A stretch of 37,359 nucleotides of DNA, taken from contig VCMS01000416.1 of NCBI GenBank assembly GCA_022539475.1, forward strand, positions 1 through 37,359, given 5' to 3'. The position numbers and the translations under genes were made by a program. This document shows, in pieces, positions 1 to 9,814 of the stretch. The notes below the pieces were generated by a model. It saw nothing but the letters and a program-made list of their open reading frames with translations, did no database searches and was not told the DNA's origin. Position 1 is the stretch's first letter; the number at the start of each line of letters is the position of its first letter. Source of the DNA: Gracilaria domingensis. Taxonomy: Eukaryota; Rhodophyta; Florideophyceae; Gracilariales; Gracilariaceae.

Positions 1-119
1 TCAACGATTTATTCACCAAAGCGGTTGACTATCGTTCTTATAGGTTGGAGAACATACAGGCTGAGTATACCAAGAGTAGGCTCAGAAGATAACGAAGCAT
101 CATAGGAAGCTTCGTTTCC

Positions 120-705
120 AACTGGGTGAGACTCGCTTTAGCGGGGATGACCCTATTGCGATCATTGATTTCCTTCAAAGGTTCAAGATCGCTTGTGACC
201 AGAATGGGTTTTCAGAGGCAGCTGCCATGTGATTGTTTCAATTCTACCTAACTGGTGAAGCTTGGCGTTGCTCCATAGCCGCCTCCAAGGGAACACCATG
301 GCGGTGGACGAAGACCAACGGAAATGTTGACGACATACCCACAGGTGGTCAACTTCCTACTGGAAACTATGCAACCCGATGAGGTTATTCAGGAGGCGTA
401 CGCAGAGGTGCTTGCGTACCGCCAGCGCGCGGACAAACCGAATTTTGGAATCGCTGGCTCCCTATGGGCATTAGCCTCCCGCCGTGGAAGCGTCTTTACT
501 ACCAAAAGGTTGAAATCGATGTACTCCGACAACGTGGCGAAGTCTATCCGATCACAGGTTCGCACCACTACCTAGCTGGCACCAACCCAACGGTCCGACT
601 AAAAGCACTAGCCCGCGCGATGCACACGAGACTAGCGACACGTTCGGTCAGGGGCCAGGCGGAAAGACTCCGCACGGCAATTGCCGAAAGCCATCGAGAG
701 GAGAA
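120..705 (+). pseudogene. gag: Gag-like region of the chromovirus, broken
   Basis: One frame from about 152 reads as a retrotransposon Gag core, including the motifs IAIIDFLQRFKIACDQNGFS and LFQFYLTGEAW, typical of the helical capsid-like Gag of Ty3/Gypsy elements. An in-frame TGA at 230-232 sits where Gag homologues usually have Trp after an Ala-Met pair, which fits a TGG to TGA mutation. A shifted frame from 324 continues with YPQVVNFLLETM and an EVLAYRQR segment, the usual C-terminal half of this domain. I see no convincing CCHC zinc knuckle in 700-1,490, which should hold one; that stretch gives only short broken frames. Product: structural protein of virus-like particles, certainly non-functional here. 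Confidence 0.6.
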
Positions 706-1484
706 AAGGAAAAACCACGCGGTAGTGTTTGACGTATAGGAAGGAGACGGCACTTACGGGAATTCCGAGGCTCCACAGAATGCCTCCCAGGGTCATCCCA
801 TGTTCCACTTGGTGGCATGCACAACCGAACACTCGAATCTTCGCAACGGTAGGAGCACCTCCTGGGGTCGGGAAGGCTCGCTATCGAGTCGAGCGCCCCT
901 CTCGTTTAGCAGGAACCTCAATGCTCCCCATCCACATGTATCCGTAACCGGGCAGCCCGGTTACTAGCGGTGCCATTCAACCAATATGGTGATAGCAGAA
1001 CCACCCCCGCAGCAACGGATTTGCAGTACCACCGGGAAGGTCGTCCCCATCTTGCGCACGTGTCGCTCGTTCGAGGGATAGGACACCACAACTGGTAGGT
1101 CCCTTCCGTCTGTTTGGTTCTGTTTTTCGCCTCACCCGGACTTGGCACAGCGTGCCAAGCGTGGGCTCTAAAAGAACAGGACGATCTCCTCACTGCCGCC
1201 AGCAGAACCACAAGGATATATTGGGCCCACGGCGCGGAGCGCAGGCACGGGACCCGCAAATGCGCGACCCAACGGCAGCACACCTTTATGCAGGTTACAC
1301 ATCATTCGGAGCTAGGACAACTCGGATCCGCCCCGCAGGCGGAAAACGCCGAACAGTTGGGATGAAGGCCTCCCCCAACTGTCCGAATGTGGAAGGCATT
1401 CCAGAACCAAGTAGTGCAAGCATGGACAATTACCCATTGGTTACAGGGAGGAGAGCCTCATGGATGGCACCGAACCCATATGCT

Positions 1485-1955
1485 TCCTCAATCATAGTAA
1501 CTATAAGGTAAACGTCACCCTCGGGTTTACTTCTTACCACTTGGTACCATGCGTCACTGTCCTGGACACCGGGCAGGACCTAATCTGGTGAATGCCAAAC
1601 TAGTAACTAACAGACAACTTAACAAGCTTCAGCCATGTACATTAACTAACCCACTGGTTGACGCCAACAACAGACACTAACCGTCATGGAAGCGCTTACC
1701 ATAATGGTATTGATTGACACCATGAAGGTCCGAGTTCGCTTCATAGTCGTTAACCAACTGGCAACAGACTGTATCCTCGGAACAATCTTTATAGACCAGC
1801 ACGTCAGGGCAATTTTCCCACGCTCTAAGACAGTTCTGTTCCATAATGGCCCCCGGATCGCCATTATTGGTAACCACAAGGGTGCTCTCCAAAAGAGAAC
1901 AGCACTTGACACCAACCGGTACCAGAAAATGCACTCTCCAACAAGGTGCGACTAG
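1485..1955 (+). pseudogene. Retroelement aspartic protease remnant
   Basis: The segment VTVLDTGQDLIW contains the retropepsin catalytic triplet Asp-Thr-Gly, with DTG at 1,565-1,573. It is followed after a stop and a frame change by the family's C-terminal signature, CILGTIFIDQHVRAIFPRS, equivalent to the usual ILG-x-DF-x-D-x-H pattern. A TGA lies directly after the Trp downstream of the active site. In an intact element this enzyme cleaves the Gag-Pol polyprotein as a homodimer. Its position between gag and RT is the normal order. The frame breaks show it is dead. Confidence 0.7.
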
Positions 1956-2355
1956 CGAAGGCGGTAACAATACCGCCTATGAACCACTTGGTAGTGAGGT
2001 GACATGCCAATAACCAGGCCTGTTATCTATTCAGAACCATTCACGGTTGTCCGAACGACATATGACCTTAATGGCGGAATGTTATAGTCGACAACATACC
2101 GACGAAAACCGTTTCAGGTCTACCTGAGTAACTTCAGCAACCGCCCGGTCAAGTTGCCAAAGCACACCGTAATTGGTCTTGCCTTACCGGCTCCCCGTAC
2201 GATCTTTACGATCACACCACAATGGTCCCACGAGGTCGTGGACGCTAAGGAAGGAGGGGGGCAGTGCCAACTCGTCGAATTCATCGCGAACAGACCATAT
2301 GTTGCAGCGACTAGCTGAGCGAGAAGACCAGAAAACTGGAGCTCGACCCAGTGAC

Positions 2356-3240
2356 AATTGGAAGACGGAGGTGAATATAGGACTTGAAGGGGAAGAGCTC
2401 AGAGCTCGTATCCTCGGACTTCTGGAGCCGTTCAGTACCATGTGGTCTGGCAAGCTGGGAGCCATTAAGGCCACCCAGCATATGATTGACCTCAAACCGG
2501 ACTCCCGTCCATCCACCAACAGCCATACCGCGCGGGATATAAGGCCCGTGAGGTAGAGCTGGAGGAGGTGGAGCGGATGCTCCGCGAGGGGGTTATAGAA
2601 CCGGCAAATTCGGAATGGGCTAGCTCTGTAGTGCTAGTCCAAAAACGAGGAGAGACCCGTATGAGGTTCTGTACTGACTACAGAAAACTTAAATGCCGTT
2701 ATACGGTGAGGACTCGTATCCCCATCCCGAGGATGGACGAATTGCATCGACCTCACCCCTAGGAAGATGCGAGACATCTTACCACAGTGAGAACGCGAAC
2801 TGGCGGTATATATTTTTGTTTTTTTTTTTTTTCTGTGGTTGTCTTTTGTGGGCATTTTTTTTCTTTGCAGATCGAAACACCAGAGGGTGACCGTGATAAT
2901 ACTGCGTTTACATTCCATGCAGGCCTGTATCGCTTCTTACGCATGCCGTTTGGTTTACTAAACGCCCCCGCTACCTTTCAAAGGGCATTAGACATTACAC
3001 TGTCTAAAGTGAAGTGGACAACCGCATTGGTATATATCGATGATGTAGTCATCTACTCAAGATCCATTGAGGAGCACTTCTCGCATGTCCAAGTGATATT
3101 GCAGTTGCTACAGGAGGCAGGCGTAACTCTCAAACTACGAAAGTGTATGTTCTTCAACCAAGAGGTAAAGTACCTAGGGCATACAATAAGCCGCGGGAAA
3201 CTCGAGGTGACCAACGGAACATCAGAGCGGTACAGGAAGC
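2356..3240 (+). pseudogene. Reverse transcriptase of the chromovirus, broken
   Basis: The N-terminal fingers region reads well (ELRARILGLLEPFSTMWSGK, then MLREGVIEPANSEWASSVVL and RFCTDYRKL). The palm is recognisable downstream: GLYRFLRMPFGLLNAPATFQ (motif B) and the catalytic YIDDVVIYS (motif C, Asp-Asp; YIDD at 3,033-3,044). Motif A, expected around 2,785-2,805 with its first catalytic Asp, is destroyed. There is a TAG at 2,760-2,762, a small indel, and a T-rich ~60-nt insertion (see 2,806-2,870). The protein would copy element RNA into cDNA in the cytoplasm. Homology is clear; function is lost. Confidence 0.85.
2806..2870 (+). other. T-rich, intron-like insertion inside RT motif A
   Basis: A 65-nt stretch begins GTATAT and ends in a strong polypyrimidine run plus TTTGCAG, so it has the outline of a small GT-AG spliceosomal intron. 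It lies where the RT consensus is continuous: upstream residues match the motif A region, and downstream ATCGAAACACC resumes the RT frame immediately. Splicing exactly at GT/AG would not by itself restore the frame from the best upstream reading, so a simple T-rich insertion is also possible. The sequence contains runs of 14 and 8 T. Confidence 0.5.
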
Positions 3241-3249
3241 GAAGCTCCT

Positions 3250-3900
3250 ATGTTACAGACGGACAAACGATCCTTTATAGGTCAATGCAACGTCTACCGA
3301 CGGTTAATCAGGGGTTTTGCAAAGATAGCCGCACCCCTGAACCGGAGGTTGCAGAAGGGGCAGCCCACACACTTTGACCACTTGGAAGAAGACGAGGTAG
3401 AGGCTTTCTATACATTGAAAGCAGCGCTTCTCTCCCCACCGGTACTGGCATTGCCCGAAACGGGACTCCCGTACACACTGGATACAGACCCATCGGACGC
3501 CCAAATAGGTTGCTGCCTAATGCAGGAACAGGAAGACGGCAAGCTCGCACCGATTGGGTATTGGAGTAGAGCTCTTAACCAAGCGGAGCAGAACTACACC
3601 GTAACGGAGAAGGAATGCCTAGCGGTTGTTTGGAGTATGCTCATGCTACCTCCTTATCTATATGGTGTGCGCTTCACGCTTCGAACCGATCACGACTCCT
3701 TGAGGTGGATATTAGGTTTGGCGGACGCATCGGGTCGTCTGGCCCGATGGCGCCTGAGACTTTCAGAGTTTGAGTAAGATGTGCAGTACCGCCCCGGGGT
3801 CAACCACCGAGTGGCGGATGCAATGTCCCGGTGGAATACCGAAGGATTGGACACTGACCCAGTGTACGACGACATTCCATGTTTTACTATAGAGCCAGCG
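3250..3900 (+). pseudogene. RNase H domain of the chromovirus Pol
   Basis: Open from 3,250 to a TAA at 3,775-3,777, then open again in the same frame. Diagnostic pieces are the RT-RNase H connection (FIGQCNVYRRLIRGFAKIAA), the first catalytic Asp (YTLDTDPSDAQIG), the Glu in TEKECLAVVWSM and the Asp in LRTDHDSLRW. After the stop, VQYRPGVNHRVADAMSR is the standard end of Ty3/Gypsy RNase H. All expected acidic residues are present, so the stop (next to an aromatic-rich position) and the frameshift from the RT near 3,240 are the only visible lesions. It removes the RNA strand from RNA-DNA hybrids during reverse transcription. Confidence 0.85.
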
Positions 3901-4149
3901 AACCACGAGGTCAATGAAGTTCTGAAGGGATATTGGCATGATGACAGCACGTACCAAGTGGTAGTGGAGACCCTCCTCCCGGTGGAGGAAGGGGAACACG
4001 CCCCAATCACCCGTGAGGAATTCCTACGCGAACAATCGTCCGATAGGTTCTGCAAAACGCTCGCTGACGTACTAGGAAGGAAGGATTCTCAGTTAGACGT
4101 TGACCACAAAAGTACCCCATCAGACGCTCACCTTTAGACGGAGCTCTCC

Positions 4150-5535
4150 AGAAGATCGTACCTGAGTCATTAAGACAAAGGGTGTTGTATCTGTCACATA
4201 ACCCACGGCTTTCGGGACACCCCGGAGCCACGCGGTTGTACTATACTCTTCGGAGGCAATTCTACTGGCCGCACATGGCGAACGACGTATATACCTATGT
4301 GGCGCAGTCCAATTCGTGCATTAAGACCTGAGGTGGTGTGAGAAGCACAGGAAGTACCTGAAGCTATTCCCGGCGGCGGGGCCCCTGGGAATTCGTCGCG
4401 GTCGACATACTGGGCCCCCGGCCCAAGACCTCGGAAGATTATCGCTTCGTAGTCGTCATAACCGACAGGTTCACAAAGCTAACCAGGGCTATACCCCTGA
4501 AGAACCAAACGGCAGCGACACTAGCGACAGCCTTCTTGGAGAACTGGGTCTACCCCTACCCATACGGTGCTCCCATGTACCTACTGACCGATAATAGTTC
4601 GAACTTAGCTTCTAAGTTCTTCGAGGCGGTTTGTAACATGCTAGCGGTCAAGCACTACTTTACCACCGCCTATCATCCGCAAACCAACGGCCAAGTGGAA
4701 CGGTTCAATAAGACCCTAGTGGCTCGCTTACGGCACTATGTCGAAGAGCACCAAACCACATGGTCTGAGTATGTCCAACCATTGACATATGCGTACAATC
4801 TCCAGGTCCACAGAGTCACTCAAACAACCCCGTTTGACCTGGTACTGTCGCGAACACCACACGGTATTATCGTCCAGCCCGGACCTGACCGCTCGGAAGC
4901 GGCCGGGACACTCACACCTACGAAGGTCAAGAGAAACATACTCCAGAAGTTACGCGCCGCTTTGGCTGCTGCCAAAGTTAAAATGACAGCAGCCCAAGAA
5001 CGGTACAAAGCAGACTATGACCAAACGGTGAGCAGAGTGACCAAAGTGGTAGCAGGAGACATTGTCTTCCTTGACGTGCCACCAAAAGGTAAGCGACCAA
5101 CCCCAGGGGAAATGGAAGAAGATATCCGCCTTGAGCAGGATATCAATTCCAAACTGCTACCCAAGTCGACGGGACCATACAAGGTAATTCGCTCCGATGA
5201 GCATACCGCTACGGTCATAATGGATGATTTGGAGAATACGGTCTCCATCGACAGGATTGTCAAGGCCGCGCAAACTACGGCCTCGAATACACAACCAATA
5301 GGTCAGCCAACTCAGCAAGAAGCGGAGAGGGAGCAAACTTCGCCCATACCCCTTTCTCTAACAAATCGGCCGAACGGTCAACCTTCCATCAGAGCCGTAA
5401 CGGCTGACCCCACGACCCAAGCGGCACAGGAGATCGAGCCCCTGCAAGACCAACAGGTCACACCACCCATGGAGAACCACGCACCACACGACCAGACGGA
5501 AGAGTCACACCCTCGAGTAGATACTCAGGAGTGCG
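4150..5535 (+). pseudogene. Integrase of the chromovirus (long open C-terminal part 4,536-5,594)
   Basis: The HHCC zinc-binding N-terminus is visible around 4,200-4,330 (HNPRLSGHPGATRLYYTLRR, ending near SNSCIKT, where one Cys may be changed to Ser). A TGA at 4,330 and a frame shift follow. The core carries the first Asp in VAVDILGP, the second Asp in LLTDNSSNLASKF, where the usual Gly of DNG is Ser, and the Glu in YHPQTNGQVERFNKTL. From 4,536 to 5,594 there is an uninterrupted 352-codon frame including the C-terminal DNA-binding region and a long hydrophilic Gln/Pro/Thr-rich linker before the chromodomain. It would insert cDNA into the genome. The Asn-Gly loss and upstream breaks suggest it is inactive. 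Confidence 0.85.
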
Positions 5536-5732
5536 CTATTGACACCATTGTAGGTCACGAACACACCACAAAAGGTATCCGGTACAGGGTATGATTGTAC
5601 GGATGATCGCCAGAACACGACTCTATGGAACCACCTGGTCACATCCCGAACAACTTCATCATCCGATACTGGCGCAAACAAGGGCGTACGCCCCTACCAA
5701 TTGGTACTGCTTCGCGTGATACGCGTCGCTAA
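5536..5732 (+). pseudogene. C-terminal chromodomain of Pol, interrupted by two TGA codons
   Basis: The frame of the integrase ORF continues past its TGA (5,592-5,594) to a TAA at 5,730-5,732. It reads CAIDTIVGHEHTTKGIRYRV, stop, LYG, stop (5,604-5,606), SPEHDSMEPPGHIPNNFII, RYWRKQG. This is a chromodomain: a beta-strand with YRV, then the region where the family has conserved Trp residues, then EP and the C-terminal helix. Both stops fall at or beside those Trp positions, fitting TGG to TGA transitions. In chromoviruses this domain directs integration to chromatin bearing particular histone marks. Confidence 0.75.
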
Positions 5733-5938
5733 GGAGGGGGGGGCGGGTGTCTAAGCCGTTGAACGCCAAACGCCAAACGTCAGGATGCTAACTAACCTAA
5801 CAGGCAAATGCTCTGCTAACTGATCATAACGCAAAACGCAAGACACTTTATTAGTCAAGAAGAATCCACAAGAGCCAACCCCGAGGTAACCTAGGAGGCC
5901 TTGGAAGACCCACGGCCACGTCCGCGTCCACGACTGGT

Positions 5939-8739
5939 TCAACGACCGCGACCACGTCCACGGGAGGTCCCGCGAGATGAAGCGAAACCTCCACGACCAG
6001 AAGACCGACATAGGCCCGGCGGAGCTTCCGCCCCCACCGCTAGCCGCGCTCGCTGGCGCACCAGCACTTGGTAGGGGAGCAGAAGCAGCAGGCCCGGCAG
6101 GGGTACCGCTGCTAACCACCGGCATGGTATTCGCAGGACCAGTGGGTGGATGGAAGGAAGGCGGTAAGCTAGTCTGAGGGGTACCACCAGAGGCCGGAAG
6201 AGCGAGACCACTAGACGGCCCTGGACCAGGGGCCAGACCAGGAGGCGCTCCAACTCCCGAAGGCCCAGGACCAGCAGGTGTCATCGGAGGGATGGACGAC
6301 GACGGAAGCAGAGCCGAACGGAAACCAGTTTGGAAACCACTTGGTGCTCCCGCCCCAGTACTTGCTGGAGGAAGAGAAACGTTATGAGGACCAAGCGGTG
6401 TATGGAAGGGTGCCGAAGGATTGACACCAGAAGGTCCACCCGGCGGTTGATACGTTCCGAGACCACCAAAGCCTACCATCTGAGTCGCAGGCGCCTGAGA
6501 CGCTGCCGCGCACGGGTTGAAGCTTTCCACAGGGGGTCGATGTAACGGCGCATGGCCTTCCACGAGGTTGCTCAGCTGACCGATATAGGTAGTCACCTCA
6601 TGGTAAAGATTGCGCTGGAAGTAGTCGCGGAACTGCTGCAACTCGGTGGTACGCCGCTCATGGTGAGCGACCACTGGGAGTAAGTTTGTCAAGGTATCCA
6701 CCACGGTGAAAATGTCGTTTGGACCAGGACGGTTGAAGTGCACCATCGACGCGTGGATGAGACGCGCCAGAGCGCTCCGAATCGCACCGCTGTCACCACC
6801 TGGGGTACCGGGTTTACCGGGAGCGACTGGAAACCAACGCGGAGAGGCCCGTGGGTCCCCCGGCCGGGGGGATGCGCCGCTGCGTGAGTAGTGGGAGGAT
6901 TACTAGGGGTGGGAGCCGCCACACTGGTAGGGGGAGTGGCCTGCACGGGAGCCGACGGAGGTAATGCAGGGGACTCATAGTTTTCGGCGGCCACCATCAT
7001 GGTATCGTCGTCACCAAAATGGTTCTCGCCAGCAACATGCTGGTTCTGCAAGGGCACTATGCTCTGTACCTCAGGGTCATAGACGTCCCAACCTTGATGG
7101 GCGCCCCAATTGTAGTTACTCACAGTCATGAGGTAGTTGTCGAGTTGCTGAGCAGTATGCTTCGTACCTTCGACAATGGCGGCAAGCCCCAGCGCACGAA
7201 TGTCTCCAATGACATCAGTCAGGATGTGGAAGATACGACCAACTGGTTGTGTACCGCTGATGCTGACGGCCTTGTCAGGACAGCGGGTGTCCCAGGTCCA
7301 ACTTCCACGGATGCCTGAAGGGCGAGAATCGCCACCATAACGGCCCATTCGCTACGCGCAACCGAACAAACGGCGTACGCATTGTTCCTTTCGAGGACGA
7401 TGCTACTTCCAAAGCACGCTAGAACCGGAGCGGTCGGCACCTCCAACCACTGGCAAACTTCGTAGTGATCCCACGAAGACGGTCGGCTCACATACCACGA
7501 ACGGCGGTTCTGGTCGCTCTGTGACCAGTATTCAACGTTGTGGAAGAGGTGCATCGTGCGCGTACGACCATGACGGTGACGGACCCGGCTCTCGGCCATC
7601 GCATCGGTCGCCCACCTGCCACGGTCTGTCCAATAGTTGGTGTCTAAAGGGCGTTCGAACGCCACGTAGTCGAGGTTAACCTCGAGGTGACCAGTTGGTT
7701 CGTCCAGACGGTGAATGATATCGACCAAGCGGCGGAAGTAATGGACCTCCCCGTCGCATCGGATGAACGGGAGGTCCGACGGAATGGCCACTGGGATGTA
7801 GTAGAGGAACTTCGTGTGCCTCTGAGGTGCGTGGAAGCACTGAGGACGACCAAATCGGTTCTGCTTTTCACACTGACGGGGTGGCGGAGGAGCCATCGCC
7901 ACCGCCTCCAGAAGGCGACAATCCCAGCGGGCGATGGCGCTGTACTGCGAGAGTGCCATATGGCGGAACCGCAAGGGACAGAACGAGGAGCTGATATGAA
8001 ACGGCCTGTTCCCGAGAGCGACCATTTCGGCGGAGATGTCGGCAAACTGGGCGCCATAATGGGCGTGCGGCTGCCCATGTGTCATGTTAAGGTCATGCGG
8101 GGTGAGCTTCTGAGCCTCCACCGTTCCGGCGACCGCCAAGGGGTTGATGTTTCTGGGACCAGCAGCGGCGGCACAAGGATCATAGACGCCGCCACGACCG
8201 TATGGATCCTGGCGAGCCCGAGTGCTAGCCCGAGTGGTCGGCTTGAAAATGCCGCCGCCACGCCCGCGGGCTACCCCAGCGGTCTTCCCCGACATCCTCG
8301 ACGCCGCAAGAACCTCGCGGACCGAGCGGGTGGTCGGCGGTGGCGGAGATACCTCAGAGGTGGAGCAGCCCCTTATAGGGTCGTAATGCGGCTCCTCGCG
8401 CACCAGGAGGGTCTCGGCTTCCAGAGTGACGACGCCCGATGGAAGGCAAACCGGGGTACCGGTTTGGATTAGGCCACGGCGACGTGGGGAGTCCACCAAC
8501 TGGTAATTGGGCGCGTGGGGAGCGCCTGCATCAGAAGCGCGCCCCGCAGTGGTCAGGACGGGGGCCATGCAGACGTTATCTACGTCCACGCAGCGCTCGA
8601 AGGTCGTAGACAACCCCGTAGGGGAGGTAGACCGTTCACCCATGAGGTTCGAAGTCGTGCAGCGGAAACGCCACGGAGGACGCTGACCAAGACGGTAAGA
8701 GACGCAGAGCACACAACCCACAAGGGAACGAACCGACAC
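5939..8739 (-). pseudogene. Antisense gene between pol and 3' end; unrecognised protein with RGG/GRG tail
   Basis: Three overlapping minus-strand frames join end to end: 8,739-7,219 (506 codons), 7,348-6,689 (219 codons) and 6,746-~6,000, with the last ~25 codons in a further frame ending at 5,939. I do not recognise the N-terminal 500 residues, which are rich in aromatics, His and Arg and include a stretch around DEPTGHLEVNLDYVAF. The middle has helical segments (TDVIGDIRALGLAAIVEG; LQQFRDYFQRNLYHEVTTYI). The C-terminal third is strongly Pro/Gly/Ser/Ala-rich and ends in GRGGFASSRGTSRGRGRGR, an RGG-type RNA-binding tail. Antisense ORFs at this position are known in some plant Ty3/Gypsy elements; whether this one is related is unknown. 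At least two or three frameshifts indicate decay. Confidence 0.5.
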
Positions 8740-9760
8740 GGAGGAGCGGACACCGAACCAGGAAGGTCAGGGCCAGCCGGCGCAAGATGAGACTCACAAA
8801 GAGGAAAGCGCGGGCAGCTTCGCGACCCGCGGAAAGAGGTACCACTGGGAGAGGGGTTTAGGTGCGGCCAGAAACCGACGATAGGAAGAAGAGGAGGACG
8901 GCCAACGGGTACATTCGGCGCCGATCACCGCAAGGTCGCTCAGGCCGCGTTTCGTTGCGCAAGGCGTGCCGACCTATTAGGAGTGGCACTGGCAGAGAGC
9001 GCGACCACGCGGGTGTGCAATCAACGCACTCGAGACCCCCACCTTTGGGGGATACCCCGCTATAAGCGCCGTGCCGCGCCATGACGCACGCTCCGCGCCG
9101 GGCAAAGGCCCTGACCGTTCGGTGAAGGAGCGGCAGACGCCGGCGGATCTGTACAGCCACGGGGCGTGCCCGTCGGTAGGAAGGGGTCTGTAGTATAGCT
9201 CGCCGGATCAACGGGGGCTCTACAAGACCAAGTGGTGACGTTTCGGGTCTCTGGGCACGTATGTCTACTGTACCACGTGGGACGCTCAAGTAAGGGCATG
9301 GCAAGGACTAATTAGTTTATTTTCGTTAATTTAGAATTAATGTTTACTAGGTAGTGTAGATATGTGGCCGTGGTGGTGCACCACAAATGAACCCAACTGT
9401 GGCCCACGTGGTACTAGGTCCGTGAGAGCCGGAGGGGCGCTCGCGTGTACTAAACCCCCGAGACGCCAACCTCCCACACCAAATGGTAAAGGCAAGCACC
9501 AAGTAGGCTAATTTGACACCAGTTCGGTTCTACAGTCAGCAATTGGTAAGTCTAGTAGTCCTCTAATAGTTTTGCTGACCTCGAGGGTTATAAGTGCCTG
9601 CCGCACACCAGTGCAGGCGTATTTACCACTTGGTCACCGTGCACTATAGGCAACGGCGGGTGCTGCCGACCTGTTAGGTGTCACGCGTTTCATTCCTCCG
9701 CAGGGTCGAGCCCACGCAGGACTCCCCACTAGCAGCTCGCACCGATCCGTTATACCACAA
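8740..9760. other. 3' non-coding region of the chromovirus, probable LTR territory
   Basis: No supported gene. 8,740-9,300 is GC-rich and contains a short hairpin-like stretch (CCCCCACCTTTGGGGG near 9,038). 9,305-9,365 is AT-rich (taattag/attaatt). Four of the element-wide ACCANNTGGT palindromes lie here or next to it (8,495, 9,227, 9,478 and 9,625), plus near matches at ~9,271 and ~9,405. A 3' LTR is expected in this interval, but without the 5' LTR its limits cannot be read. The short ORFs on both strands look like GC-rich shadows. Confidence 0.4.
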
Positions 9761-9814
9761 TAAGATGAAGCGAAGGCGTTCAAATAAAATCTGGTGATTT
9801 AATTAGCCTCCTTA

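Larger units (their letters stand above)
1536..9634. repeat. Dispersed palindrome ACCANNTGGT, 14 exact copies confined to the chromovirus
   Basis: Exact copies start at 1536, 1983, 2437, 3953, 4755, 5630, 5696, 6336, 7238, 7690, 8495, 9227, 9478 and 9625. They occur in protease, RT, RNase H/integrase, chromodomain, antisense gene and non-coding parts alike. Several one-mismatch versions also occur (near 118, 815, 1091, 1655, 1754, 3380, 9271 and 9405). I found no exact copy from 9,635 to the window end. The core CANNTG is an E-box shape, so a dimeric DNA-binding protein is one possibility. The motif is palindromic and therefore strandless. Confidence 0.85.
1..9760 (+). mobile_element. Decayed Ty3/Gypsy chromovirus LTR retrotransposon (left end outside window)
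   Basis: The + strand carries, in canonical Ty3/Gypsy order, remnants of gag (~120-560), aspartic protease (~1,490-1,955), reverse transcriptase (~2,360-3,230), RNase H (~3,250-3,830), integrase (~4,150-5,280) and a C-terminal chromodomain (~5,535-5,700). This order plus chromodomain defines a chromovirus. An antisense gene lies between pol and the 3' region. The 5' LTR is not in the window, so the 3' LTR cannot be paired and the right boundary is inferred. I place it near 9.64-9.78 kb because the element-restricted palindrome ACCANNTGGT stops at 9,634 and base composition turns AT-richer after ~9.77 kb. Stops and frameshifts in most domains make the copy non-autonomous. Confidence 0.85.
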
